DNA from: Haliotis asinina
Taxonomy: Eukaryota > Mollusca > Gastropoda > Lepetellida > Haliotidae
Assembly (NCBI RefSeq): GCF_037392515.1
Contig: NC_090280.1
Coordinates: forward strand, 75,008,504-75,072,503
Direction of reading: 5' to 3'
DNA: 64,000 nucleotides
Both the position numbers and the translations under genes were made by a program. Position 1 is the stretch's first letter, and each line of letters begins with the position of its first letter. Below the pieces are notes generated by a model. It was not told the origin of the DNA, ran no database searches, and saw only the letters and a program-made list of their open reading frames with translations. Shown here piece after piece: positions 36,399 through 51,300 of the stretch.

Positions 36399-39300
36399 AT
36401 GAGGACGATGCTGAAACTCATAGCAGCGTTATCGCTGTGCTCTCTGGTAAGGACTCGCTTCATGTTGTATATTTATTTCGGCTTCCAAAATGCTTTCTAA
36501 TTTAGTTTCTCAGCTTGTTTCGGATAATACCAAAGCAAATAATTTTCATGGTCAGCCATGATAAACTGCTGATTGCATTCCGGTGTAACTGTACGGGGCT
36601 GGTACATGCATAGACTCGCACAGGAATAAGTATGTGGAACAATTTTGAATTTTACACTTACATGCAGTGTGCGAAATAGCCATTGTCCCGCAAGACCGTG
36701 TCTAGTAAAAATCCTGTCGGGTCAGTAAATCTCCACAGTTACAGGCCCGACTGGCAGTGAATTTTCATGGGATCTTTTTTTTAATATATCACACTCTCCG
36801 ACTGTTAAGTTATAGAAACACATATGAATCGTGCAAGATTAGGGTATGATAAAAATGTTCAACATATTAGCATCTCAGTGATGAAACATTTGTCATGTCG
36901 GCAATATTGTATTCTTGTCTGTTGTTGTAATCTTTTACTTAGTTCCTACATCCAATTTTCTAGTGAATTATTTTGGCCAGCAAAATTTTCAACTATTTCG
37001 CACAGTGTCTACATGTATATATTGCCAGAGTGAGGACACATTTAATATTAGAGTATTGCTGCGAGACAAAGACAACCAACACAAAGAGGATGGTAAATGT
37101 TATTATATTGTACATACTGTTTAGACATTTATACTGAAATTGAGATAGTGGTGAGCTTGGTTAAACGTTGCTTTGAACTGTATCCCAGTTATTTAGAGGT
37201 GAATGTGTACATCTCAGACGTGCGCTGGGGTAGCCTAGTGGTTACAGCGTTCGTTCGTCACGATGAAGACCTGGGTTCGATTCCCCTGTTGGGTACAAGG
37301 GTGAAGCCCATTCCTCTTGTCACCCGCTGTGATGTTGTTGGACTAGTAGTATTGCAAAAAGCGGCGTAATGGTGGGACACATGATGGTGGGATCAGAAAA
37401 AGCCCTTAAACGTTGTACTCCAGAACATAGAGAATGTAACCCAGAAAAATCTATAGGCTCATTATTTAGCTTTCTTTATTTAAAATGGTGTTTAGGAACT
37501 TACATTTATGTTTGTGCATGTCAAGTTACATATTTATACAACTAGTTTACGACTGTCAATAATCTCATTAATACTTTATCATATACACTCAATGTAATTT
37601 CTTCACAGTGGTGTGTTGTGTTACATTGTCCCTTCTTAAATGTTGTAAATGCGTATTCCACATAAACACTTCACTTTTTTTCTTTGCAGGTTCATTTTGC
37701 GGAAGGTAAGTACATTTTTCAATACAGTAAACAGTTTGTGTTCTTGAAGACCCATTCTTTTATGTTTTTGTGAATAGAAATAGGCATTGTTTCAGTAAAG
37801 CAGCTTTTATACAAACGGTACGATTTTCATATTTACGGGGTGGCTGTTACAGTCGCTTTTCGAATTAAGAGATGGTCTCTATCCATGTGTAATCGCAAAA
37901 AGTCTACACTTAAGTGAGTGAATGGGTTCACCCGTTTAGCAATATTCAAGCAATATCCCGGCGGGACACACCAGAAATAGGCTTCACACATTGTACCCAT
38001 GTAGGGACTCGAACCCGGGTCTTCGGTGTGACAAGCGAACGCTTTAGCCACTAGGCTTCCCTCTAAAACGTTTATGACTAAGGTGAATGTGTATGGTCCA
38101 CACCTCTTACTGACTTACTCAGAATGCTACGTAATGAGTATACCATCAAAACGTTTAAAAGTTTTTAAAAAGTGTTTGAAAGTATTTTGCTTACATGTAT
38201 CCCAACTTCACCAGAAACATGAAAAACATAGGTATATAACCATACGCGCCGACGTATAAAACTATCTTAAAACACATAGTTGGCACATGTTGGCACATAG
38301 TTGGCTACTCAGTGATGTGAGTAGTTTTCACACGACAGATCAGAACAATTAATATTGTAATTATGTCCGATTGGCTCCAAGATTAGACCAAAACCTTTGC
38401 CAGTTCAACTGTCAGTCATTAGAGCCAATCAGAGCAACATTACCATATTATACTGAAATGAATACTTGAAGGGATATTAAGGTCAAAGAAATTATATATA
38501 ATTGCTGGAGTGTTTGTTCAAGTGCACGGACTATTAATTCTATTATGACAGAAGATGACTTCATACCATTAAATAATCGATGTTGACAGATATTGTTTAA
38601 TATCAGTCAAACTGATAAAAACAATGACTATTTTCCAAGGAAATGTATTGTCGAACACTATTCTCTATATGTAAATTTTGTTTTGATATTTGAAACTCGT
38701 GAAGATACAAATTAGAAATGATCCTTGGTAACCTATACTTGCCTAAGAGACGACTAGCTGGATCAGGTGGTCAGGTTCGCTGACTTGGTTGACGCATATC
38801 ATCGTATCTCATTTGCGCCGATCGATGCTCATGCTGTTGATCACTGGATCGTCTGATCCAGACTCGACTATTTACAGATGGCCGTTACATAGATGAATAT
38901 TGCTGAGTGCGACGTAAAAATTAAACCTACTCACCATGTATTTGATTAAATAAATTTTTCATTTCTGAAATGAATTATAAATATATCAGTTATTTGCCTT
39001 CACGGTGAAACCTTCGCCTCAAGTTAATGATTGTTTCAAATATCCTCAGTCTTAAAGTCTCAATACAGAAGTCTGTAAAACGATATTACAAAAGTTTAAA
39101 CTCACATGTTCAAATCATCTTCCTGAGATTCTAGCATCCCAGGGTTATAGGAATTACAATGTCAGTCTGGCTGAATATGTGTTGTTCATGCTATTGTCCA
39201 CGTGGAGTCGGGTTTCTGACACTGCGCAGACTCTCCCGCCTTTGCAGTATGCATATTATACACTATAAATTGAAGGCATGCTCACCTTCTTGGGATAATA

Positions 39301-42300
39301 CATTTCATACGTACTCTGTACATCGAAGGCATGCTCACCACCTTAGAATAATACATTCCATACGTACTCTGTATATTGAAGGCATGCTCACCTTCTTGGG
39401 ATAATACATTTCATACGTACTCTGTATATTGAAGGCATGCTCACCACCTTAGAATAATACATTCCATACGTACTCTGTATATTGAAGGCATGCTCACCAC
39501 CTTAGAATAATACATTCCACACGTACTCTGTATATTGAAGGCATGCTCACCTTCTTGGGATAATACATTTCATACGTACTCTGTATATTGAAGGTATGCT
39601 CACCACCTTAGAATAATACATTTTAAACGTACTCTGAATATTGAAGGTATGCTCACCTTCTTGGAATAATACATTCCACACGTACTCTGTATGTTGAAGG
39701 CATGCTCACCACCTTAGAATAGTACATTCCATACATACTCTGTATATTGAAGGCATGCTCACCTTCTTGGCAAAATACATTCAGTGTAAGAAACAGAAAT
39801 CAATAATGCAATGCCAGATGAGTGATGTCAAATATATCAGATAACTTTACAGCAGACTAAAAAATCTTACTCAATGAAACAAAACAAAATAATTTGCTAT
39901 GCCGATTTGCGGTTGAACTGTAATACAACTAAATTGCCCTGTTAAAAACATTTCCCATAATTACTAGTGAGAGTCATTCAGCACCGCTACAATCTACGTC
40001 GGTAAGACTGTGTTAATAATATTTCTAATGTGAACGTGCAAGTTGGCAGGCCCAGTAGCATGGGCTATTTCCAGCGTAGGATTGTTCTTGTCGTATATCC
40101 GTTAGGGGCGGGAAGAGGCTTTTTTCATCGAATATTTATTTATCGGAAAAGGTGGGGAAGGGGTTGTTTTCATCGTATATTTGTAGTAGTTGGGAAGACG
40201 CTGTTGTCATCGTGTTGTTAAAACAGTGGTGGAAACTCTCTTGCTGGTTTTCTTTGTATTTTCGCGCTAGCATATATTTTAATTATGATATTATTTGAAA
40301 TTATCGTGTTAAGGCCTTAGTACATTGTGAACATGTTTCGTGCGCATTACGTTTCTTTATAAATAAAATTTCCTCCATCGAAACCAAATTACCATGCCTA
40401 TTTCGGATTTTTCTTGTTCATCCATTCTAATTTTGACTAAATGTGGACAAACAACAGGGGAATGATCATTATGCCAAGATAGATACATGTGGACACAGTC
40501 ATGTGGACACAGTCATGTGGACACAGTCATGTGGACACAGTCATGTGGACACAGTCATGTGGACACAGTCATGTGAACACTACATGATCTTGAAACATGA
40601 TTGTTGTTGATTATTAGTATGTATTTCTGTTTAATCAATTGTCCATTCAGTGTGTTTGTTTATTGTGTATTCAAACTGAAATCAACGTAAAATTTAACTT
40701 TATCTTCCATGTGAATTGACAGAACGTACTTTTCTGAAGCAAAGGTTATTCGTATGAAACAAAAGCCACAAAACTCTCACATGAATAAGACTTCTCTTCT
40801 ATAAACAATTGTCTATTGACTATGGTAATAATACCAGGATAAAACCTGTTATAAACAAAAATATAAATAAAATAGCCAGTGAGTGAGTGAGAGTGAACGT
40901 ATGATACAAATCTGAATGAGGCCTTTTGTCAGTCATGCCCCAAATATAAATTTTCTGTATATCTAGCGTAAGGTTTTCAACATTATAACCTTGATGAGCA
41001 AACATGGCATGACGGGGTTTTTTTTAAATCCTGTTAAAAAGCATCTGCTATTGAAGTTGTAAAATATAAATACGAAAGACTGGCTGTGATAATTTAACCT
41101 AAATTCCAGTGATGACCTTCAAACAATTTGATAATATAATGCGTGTGGGAGAAATTCACATCTCCACCACCGATGTAGATATTTGTAATTATCTCTGACA
41201 TCTGACAACCCGGTATTCGAGGTATCTATGGCCTTTTCAAATGAGGAGAAGAGAAAGGAAGAGCTTGTCACCACGTTTTATGAAAGTCCGTCCTCCATCC
41301 TTTATGTGCCTGCTCTGTACCTTTACAGCGAGGTCCTGTGCCCGCCCCTAATATACAGTTGCTCTTTATGGTATGTCTCCAACGTCTAAATTGCAACGTC
41401 GTCATTGTCTGTCTCGCAGTCCCGAACCAAATTATTTTCCCCACAGTCCAGCCGTCCGTGCAATGCTAAAGCCCTAAATGAAGCAAGGACTTCCCCTAGT
41501 TCAGGATCTCTGGTTTCCTTGGAGTTCCTTTTCAGTATATTTTAACAAAAGTCACTCACTCACTCATTCGCCGACCCACCAACCCACTCAAACACTCACG
41601 CACTAAAACACCCACTCACTCACTCACTCACCTTCCCTTCCACACACTCATCCACTGACGCATAACCTCATTCACGCGCCCACTAACCCACTCACTCACG
41701 CACCCACTAACCAACTCAGGCAGTCACTAACCAAGTCACGTACCCACTAACCTACGAAATAACGCAGTTACAAGCCACTCACTCACGGATCAACTAACTC
41801 ACGCACCCACTAAACCTAAACCTAAACACTTATTCACGCACCCATTAATTCACTCACTCACGTACCCACTAACCTACCCACCCACTTACTCACCCACTCA
41901 CTCACCCACTCACTGAAGCAGTCACTCACTCAACCACTCACGCACTTACTCACTCAACCACTCACCCACTCACTCACTCACTCACTCACTCACTCACTCA
42001 CTCACTCACTCACTCACTCACTCACTCACTCACTCACTCACTCATATGTTTATGTTTCTAGGAAACGACGGCTGCGGACAGCCTGGTGATATTGTGTTCA
42101 TCATAGACACGTCGAGAAGCATCTGGCCACCCTACTTCTACCAGCAGCTACACTTTGTACAGAATGTAGTTAAGATGTTCCATGTCAGGGCCGACAAAAC
42201 CAGAATTGGAGCGGTGTCTTTCAGTGAGGGAGCTAGAGAAGAGTTTGGTTTGGGCGAATATGAAACCAAACAGGAAGTGACAAACGTAAGTAAAATGTAA

Positions 42301-45300
42301 GCTCGAAAATGCGAAGATCGAGAGAGTGAGTTTTATTTTACGCCGCTTTTAGCAATATTCAAGCAATATCACGAGGGGGGACACCAAAACATGGCAATAT
42401 TCCAGTGAGTGAGTGAGTTTAGTTTTACGCTGCCCTCAGCAATATTACAGCTATATGGCGGCGGTCTGTAAATAATCGAGTCTGGACCAGACAATCCAGT
42501 CACCAACAACATGAGCACCGATCGGCGCAATTGGGAACCGATGACATGTGCCAACCAAGTCAGCCAGCCTGACCACCCGATCCCGTTAGTCGCCTCTTAC
42601 GACAAGCATAGTCGCCTTTTATGGCGCGCATGGGTTGCTGAAGGCCTATTCTACCCCGGGACCTTCACGGGTAGCAATATTCCAGGGCAACTATACTCTT
42701 CACAATAACATACGCCAGTAGCGTACCTGCCATTAGGCACTTTAGGCACGTGCCTACACTTAGTTCAATACGTACCTTCGATCCAACATGGATGATGTCC
42801 ACATTTCATCACGTGCACTTGCCCATGTACATGTACACAAAGAAATGCCAGTAAACACAGACCTTGTCACTGAGCAATTTTCTGCTCAGAAGACAATTCG
42901 CTTGGATTCCCTTTAAGACTGTACAAAACATGCTGACAGCGATAAAGCATACAAACCTTACCCATGAAAAAATATTTTTATGAACAGATTGAAATACATT
43001 CATTCAGGAAATCATAGCAGCGCATGCTGCCTAGAGCAACCATTTTTTGAAAATTTTCTTGGAAGTCGAGACATGCCCAAAACCCCCTACACTTTCCTTC
43101 TTTCCCGAGTACGCCCCTGTACACAGCAAACGACATGTTAACACGCTGATAGGAAATCAGCCAAAAGGAATTACCCATGGATGTTGATGAAGTTCGTGTC
43201 AGTACGAAGGAGAGTTGTAGTTACAGTTTAGGTAACGTTGACAAAAGTTACGGGTCATGTACGAAGCAAAGACTGGGCATCTCTTAGGAGATCAGTGATC
43301 CCTACCATTTTTTCAATATATACACCTGGAAATTAATCAAGCAACACCCCATTTTTTTCTATTGGAGCAACTTTGAAGTGTTCTGACAATCAAAATATGC
43401 CGGGTTGATATAGTTTGACACTTTTTTATTCAACAGACGATCTCTGACAAACAACTTAAAGGGAAAAAGTATCAAGACTTTGCTTTATTGCAACGAAATC
43501 CAAATTCTTAAAACTGTCTTAAATTCATGAAAAAATGGACACAATTTACTATTCATCCACAGACGTTGTTGTCAGGTGTATTAACACAAATGTCACATGG
43601 AAAGAAAGAACAGTCATCTGAGAGTCTGCACACCGACTTTCATCAATATCTAGTGTGTCCTCCCTGCGCACGCACCACCGATTCCAGACGCCTCCTCATT
43701 CCTTGGATGAGTCTCCGGATCTGATTCTGGGGGATCCTGTTCCACTCCTCATGCAGGGCAGCCGTCAATTCGTTGAGATTATGGACTGGTGGGTCTCTCT
43801 GCCTCACACGACGGCCAATAAAGTCCCACAAATGTTCAATGGGGTTGAGGTCAGGGCTCATGGCAGGCCATGGAATTCTGTCAATTGCATTTTGCCGCAA
43901 AAAATCATTTACAGCATGCGCCCTGTGAGGTCTAGCATTGTCGTCCATAAATATGGGTCTCGTTGCCAGAGGATGGTTCTCAAAATGAGGTACCACAGCC
44001 CTGTCAAGAACCTCCTGTTGGTAACGAACACCGTTAAGGTTGCCACGGATGGTAATGATATCCAACTTGCAGTTCATGGAAATGCACCCCCATACCATAA
44101 CGGAACCTCCCCCAAAGGCCACAGTCTCCTGGATGTTCCGTGGAGCCATTGCTGTGTTCCTCTGCCTCCAGACCCGAGTACGACCGTCCACCATGTGCAG
44201 CAAGAACCGGCTCTCATCTGAGAAATGGACCTTCCTCCAAGAGGCAATGTTCCAGTGCAAACGGTCATTACACCAGGCCAGTCGGGCTGCCTTATGGGCT
44301 GGAGACAGTCTGGGTCGCTTGATTGGCCTCCTTGCCCGGTATCCTGCAGCTTTCAGACGATTCCGAACAGTCCTGTTCGAGATGGGTCTCCCTGGAAGCC
44401 ACTCCTGTCTCAACCGAGAGCTCGAGTCGAAGGACCTGCGCCGTACAAGTCTCAGTAAAGCTCTGTCCTCCCGGACTGTGGTCTTCCTGGGTCTTCCTGG
44501 TCTAGGCAGGTCTTTAACTTCATTAGTGGCCCGGTATTTTTTCAAAAGTTTTGAAATTATGGAATGATGTCGTCCGATTTGAGTCCCGATTTGTCTTAGA
44601 GACATACCAGCATTCCTCATGCCGATTATTTGCCAACGAGTGGCCTCTGATAATTTCCTACGTGCCATGACATTGAAATGAATGAAAAACCGAATGCAAT
44701 CGACAACCTGCGCTTGTAAACACCCCAGGGAAAAAGTGCATTTTTCGAAAGTTGAGGTTAAAGCAATGCACGTGCGCTGTGCAAGCTTCACGCGCGTCAT
44801 ATCAACCCATGAAAAGCTCATGCTGTATGTCAATACATCAAAATTGAATAATCAATCATCAAAATTACTTCGTTAAACTTTGTTAAGTTTTTATGTGTCT
44901 TTGAATTTGGTGTTGCTTAATTAATTTCCATATGTATATTTCAGAAGCATGATTAGCAAAAAACATACCTCATTGGATTGGATTGTCTGCTTATCATTGC
45001 ATGTAGTAACGGAAGAGCAAATCTATTTTGCAATTTTTTCTCCCCGCGTTCATTTTTACCTGTTTTCTAGGCTATCGGTGACATAGAGTTCACAAAGGGT
45101 GGAGCCACCGATACCTATCTCGGGCTGCAGATCGCGCAGCAAATGATGGCGGTGAGCGGAAGGAAGGGAGTGCCGCATATTGCGATTGTCATTACAGATG
45201 GAAAGTCAACAAATACGTCCCTAACCTTACGAGGTAAACTAAAGTTCGAACGTCCCATTCTTAATGATACCACCGTGTTTTTTGTTGGTTTTTTTTGTTT

Positions 45301-48300
45301 TTTTTTTGTTTGGGTTTTTTGTTTTTTGTTTTTATTTGTTTTTGTTCTTGTTTTTGTTCTTTTGTTTGTTTGTTTGTTTGTTGTTGTTTTTTTTGTTTTG
45401 TTTTGTTTGTTTTTATTTTTGGGGGGGGGGGTTTGTGGGTTTTTTGTTTTTTGGGGGGTCTTTTGTTTTGTTTTTTTATGCTTTTTGATTGTTTGTTGTA
45501 CTTTTTTTTCTTAAGTTTTGAAATACAATGCAAACATAAACGCATACATTTATGTGATTTCATTTTGCGTTTCTTTTGCTGCTCAGTATATGCCGAATTG
45601 CCACAGTTAGGCGTGTCAGTAACCTCTGATCGTGGCTCAAAGTCCAGTCTACAGCAAACTTTGCACTTCTAGCCAGAATGATCTACAGATACGCGAGCGT
45701 AATTCAACTGAAATATCGGTGAAATATGCGTTTAACCAAGTCGACTCACTAACACTCATCATAATAATATTATTTCTCGTCATAACGTTTTGCTATCTCA
45801 TAACACCTTTAAAAATAACTGAATATATATCATATATGCTCAGTCATTATGAGCTTGTATTGGGAAATATATTGCTATTCTGATACCCGTATTCAGATGT
45901 GTATTGCGATATATTCGGAGCTTCGGCGTGTGACATTGACTGTACTTAAAGAGCCTATTTTCTGCTCAAGGCTTTAAAATAAGTGTTATGGTAGTGACAT
46001 CAGAAATATTGAATTTAGATTTCATTTTGATGGAAGGTAATTTCTATTTTAGTATTTGTTTACAAATGTCGATTCGTCAAGTAATTGGAAACCATTGAGA
46101 ATAAAAGTCTCTGAACCTCACAAAAACAGCACATAGACAAAATCACTGAACTTTAGAGCCTCCATCACCAAATATCCGTTTTTTTGTTTTGGTTTTTTTT
46201 ATTGTTTGTTTGTGTCGTTTTTGTTTTTTTTCGTTTTTTTTGGGGGGGGGAGGGGGCGGGGCGGTTTTTTTTCATAAAACAACAACATTGCAATGCGTAT
46301 CGTTTGGAAGGCTTATTGCGGTATATGATATATCGGTATACCGGGGTACTACCGGGCATTCCTGCTATTCTCCAGAGTCATCAAAGGCGAAGAAACAGGG
46401 TCTCCAAATCTTCGCAGTTGGTATAGGTTCCCGGGTGGACATTGATGAATTGGAGAAAATGGCCAGCTCCCCAGCGGAGGAGTACGTGAAAACTGTCAGC
46501 TTCAGAAAACTGGACACCATTCGAGCACTTCTTGCTATGGATGCATGTCAAGGTAAAGTTTTAAAGAAAAACAGTATACTGGTATACCCATTAGAACCTG
46601 TTTTCATTGTTTTCAGTAATTTCAATATTCAGTATTTACCTTGTAATCGGGTTCACAGATGGTCAGATGGTCTAAACCGAAACAATTTGCTGTGTTTAGT
46701 TAACCATGCACTCACTCACTCGACCACTCACTCAACCACCTAGTTCAACCACCCACACACTCACTCATTCCCTACTCACTCAACCCAACCCATACCTGCT
46801 AGAAACATATGATTGTGGGTTCGATTCCCATGTCTCTGTTCTGTGAGATATTGATATTCCCCAACACATCCACTTCACACGAAACTGAAACATTTACACC
46901 ACTAAATCATTACAACTCATGGAACATACCTTTGACAGAGGCTGATTATATGTGAAGCCCATTTATACTGAAGTCCCACCGTTATAATGCTGTAAAATAT
47001 GATAATGCTGCTCCTAAAAGGGACGCATTCGATTAACTATCAATATCCACGATAGGAGAATGTATTCAGTAAGCCAACCCTCCCCGCAATGACTGAGATA
47101 AACGTTTATCACACATTTAATGAGGCAGAATGAGCTTGGGCTGAGGCCTGCCATCTTAACAATAATGCTACCCCAACAGTGTTTTGTATCATTAGTGATC
47201 CGAATATATGGTAAATTTTAACATTAATAATTTCTCGTGAGAATTGTTTTTCACAGTGACAACCCCTGTTCCGCCTACAACAGAATCAACAACTACAACG
47301 ACGACAACTACTACCACAACTACGACAACTACCACAACAACTACTACAGGTAGATTCTGTGTATTAACGTTTTCCATACCTATTTATCACGGAAATTGAT
47401 TTTGCTGAGCTACATTATTGCGACTTCGAATACACTGTTATTTGATACAATTGTGGGCATGAAGGATTACTGAGACATGCGGGGTTTTATTTGGGTTTTT
47501 TTCGTAATTTACGCCAAACTCAGAACTCAGCAATAGTCCAGTTATATGGCGGCGGTCTGTAAATAACCGAGCGAGGACCAGACAATCCAGTGACTAACAT
47601 CATGAGCATCGATCTGCGCAATTGCGATACGATGACATGCGTGTTTTGGAGGAAGGGGAATAGTGTAAGCGTGGGGGAATGTCGGTTGGGAATAGAGTGG
47701 ATGGTGGATTGGAGGCAACAGTAAGCGAAAAAGGTCCGTCGGACCCAACAAAATGTGTTTGACGAACATTAAAATAAATGAGAGGAAACAATATTCAAGT
47801 ATTCAAATATATCCATTACAGTTCCAACTACCACCACAACTACTACAACGACAACGACAACGACAACAACTACACCCACAACAACGACTATGAGCCGTAA
47901 GTACAACCAGTACGAACTGCAACGTGGATGCTTGACTCATCCAGCAATTATCCAGTAATTAACTGAAACACCCACCAAATAACTCGCTGGTTCAATGAGC
48001 AGGTCAAGCTGAGTTAATTACTGAAAAGATCATAAAGATAGTGATCTAACTATTTATAACTGCCGCGAAACTAGTTCTGACTGCCTGACATATAACGTGT
48101 CTATTTTCTCTCTTTTTGCCAATTCGTAATGCTATTTCAGCGGCTTTCCCTTTTTTGTATCTCATTTGCTAATTAAAATACAATCTACTTACCCCATAAA
48201 ACAATTCGGTTATTAATGGGATAAAAAAATGCCAGAAACGTAAAATATTTTCTGTTAGTGATTTAAAGATCCATGAGCTTAAAGAATTGTCTGTTAAGGA

Positions 48301-51300
48301 AATAATAATTGGGATGTATGCTACAGGAAAACGGACATACCAGGTTATATCTCCTCAATTGATCACATCTTAGAGGTCGATTTCAATATACCTTCACTGA
48401 TGGACATATTGATTTGGAAAGTCAGTATGTTTGTAAATATGGATTCATTTTGAATTCGACTGACTGGTTTTGTTTGGTGGCGAAATAGCGATGTCAAGTT
48501 ATGACACAGACAGTTGTAATTGATAGCGCATGCCTTTGGTGGATTGCCTGTCTCTCTACCTATCTATCTGTATCCTAACGTTCTGTCAATAACAACTCTG
48601 TATATTATAACACAGAAACAGATAGATACTAATACATATATAGACTGATTACTTTTCAATTTTTTTCTTAATCGTGACATTTAAACACCACACTCAAATA
48701 TATTATTATATTGCATAGCCTTTTCCTTGCGACGAACTAACATGCGTGCACTACCCTGCTTTGTTTATTGTCTTGCTTTTCATCCTTGTTGTATGAATTA
48801 TTCATAATGATACACTTCCTTATTCCAGTTGATGCTATAATGGGCGCCGAGGCAATGAGACGTGAGATATTTATTATTTATAATTGTGAATGCTAACGAA
48901 TACGATGATGTATTATTGTGTAAGCCAAGGAGTTAATTTCTCAAGTAGCACGGCGTTGGTAATATCATTGACATTGATTAAGACAAAGACAACCTTTTCA
49001 GTGAGTAGTTCCGTTAGGACTGATCTCGTTTGCTGAAGAAGTCTTGTGTGTGTTTGTTCATGTTTTGAAACACATTATAAGAGAAAGTCCTTTTCACTAC
49101 ATATTCAGAAATGAAATAACGTACTACTAATAATTTTCTTTATAACAATGTAATTATCGAAAGCTAACCGAGATTTTTATTTCCTTTGGAGATAGTTTAT
49201 TCTACTTTGTCACAGTGTAGCGAGTGAATCTATTCACGAAGATTACCACTTTGTTCCAAAGTCTGCTAAACGCGTTTAATATTTATACGTTGTTTGTAAC
49301 AACGCGCATAAAATATATATCTTTCCACTCATTAGATAGAAACATCACATTTCATTCAACATGTGGAATATCTTATTCATCATGTATATTTTATTGTAGT
49401 GCTTTTAGAAGTTGTTAAATTAAAAATGCAAAACATTGAAACGTGTCTAACTTGCACAACCCCTTGCAATGACAATTTAAATATAATATACATACAAAAT
49501 AAACAACAACAAAAAATAGTTCCGGTCTATATTGGTGAGACATTAAAAAATGAGTATATACAGAATCAACTTAAAAATTAAACCATTGAAATCTTCGCGA
49601 CTCTTTCACGAGACGTCACAGGCTAGTGACGTAACATCCTTTTCTGCAGTTTGCGGTGGGAAGCCAGCTGACGTCATCTTCGTAGTGGACACCTCCAGCA
49701 GTATCTGGATTGACGACTTCAAAGTTCAACAAGACTTTGTCAACGACGTCATCGACATCTTCGACATCGGTCCATGGAAAAGCCAGGTTGGCTTGATAAC
49801 CTTCAGCGACAATGCATCAGTGGCGTTCCATCTCAACACTTTCGAAGACAAGGCGTCCATCCAAGAAGCTGTGAAAGCCATCAACTACACTGGCGGCAAG
49901 ACCTACACCGCGGATGCTCTGTCTTTGGTACAGAAGAGCATGATGGCTGCCAGAAACGGCTTCCGGAAGTCGGTAGCTCACATCACTATTGTCATTACTG
50001 ATGGCATGTCTGCAGAGCCCGAGAAGACGAAAAACGTTGCAGATGAGCTGAAAAAGAGGGGGATGTATGTTTTTGCAATAGGTATGAAAATACGTGGCTT
50101 TACAAATATCATGCATAACATCATTCCAAACTCACTACAAAAGTAATCACTAGATTATCTCTGCTATTATATACTCATGGAAACGGATAAGGGCAAACCT
50201 GAAAAGGCAAATGTTCAGTTATTCTTGCTCACGTTTCTTCACAAACTTCGTATTGTATTGTGGGTGAATTTCTGGAAAAGAATAAAGGAACACTTGCACA
50301 TGTAGGCGCTCTCTTTTGCGTTTCCATGTGTGTATGTAGTCTCTCTCCCAAACGTAATGTCATAAATTAATACAGGATTTCCAGTTCACCTCAAGGTGGA
50401 TACGCCAAGGCCGAAAACAAGGAACAAAGGTCCTTCTACTCCTCAAGTAATTATACATCGCAAGCGTATATTTGAGGTGTAATTTCACTCACGTCAAGGT
50501 TGTCCCGTTAAAGACTGTTCTGTAACTTGTGCATGCACAAAGCGCTTCATAAACGCCCGTTAATATTATTCTTAGGATTAGTAATGGCACTATATTTATA
50601 GCTATAACATACCGATATGACACCATATAACCAGTAGGGATTCCACAATGACCATACAGTTATACGTTCAACACAACGTGGGTATCATCTTACAAGTCTT
50701 AACAGTAACTGTGTGCTTCTTAGGTGTCAGCAACCAAACCGACTTCCCGGAGCTAAAGGCTATTGGATCGTCGCCTGCTGAAGACTTCGTCTACCAGGTC
50801 AATGGCTACAAAGCCCTGAGGAAACTCAAGAACATCCTTGCCATGAAGACTTGCGAAGGTAAGCACTGGCGCTTGGAATCAAGCCTTAATTGTCTGAAGA
50901 AAAAGGGATTTTTATGGACAGAGAACTTCTTTATTGAAATGAATGCGACCTTTCGGTACAGATGGTAACACCGTTATCAAGCATTGAATGGTAACAATGT
51001 TATCGACACAGAAACATCGCATCCATTGTAATAGAGTTTTCTATCCATGAAAAATCGTTCCTTTTCATCATTCCAGCTTCTAACTGAAGCTGGCATACAG
51101 ATGACATACAAATGGCATTGATCTGCTTTTGTACATCCTAAACGTTAACGTAATTACGACTGAAATATTGATAAAACGACTGTACTACTTCCGCACATCT
51201 AAGAAATCCCTGTCAAATCAGAGTCCAATTCCAACTATGTTATCAGCATGTGTCTATGAATCACTATCAAAATGTGATGATACCTGGTGTTCGCAAATTG

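Noticed and set aside
39269-40580. Regularly spaced repeats resembling a CRISPR array
   Set aside because: Units are directly tandem without unique spacers, and the genome is clearly animal (spliced genes, SINEs). They are minisatellites.
43655-44567. Plus-strand frames of up to 188 codons
   Set aside because: They are shadows of the transposase gene on the opposite strand.
45264-45563. Open frames rich in Phe/Cys or Lys/Gln
   Set aside because: They are low-complexity translations of T/G tracts within an intron.
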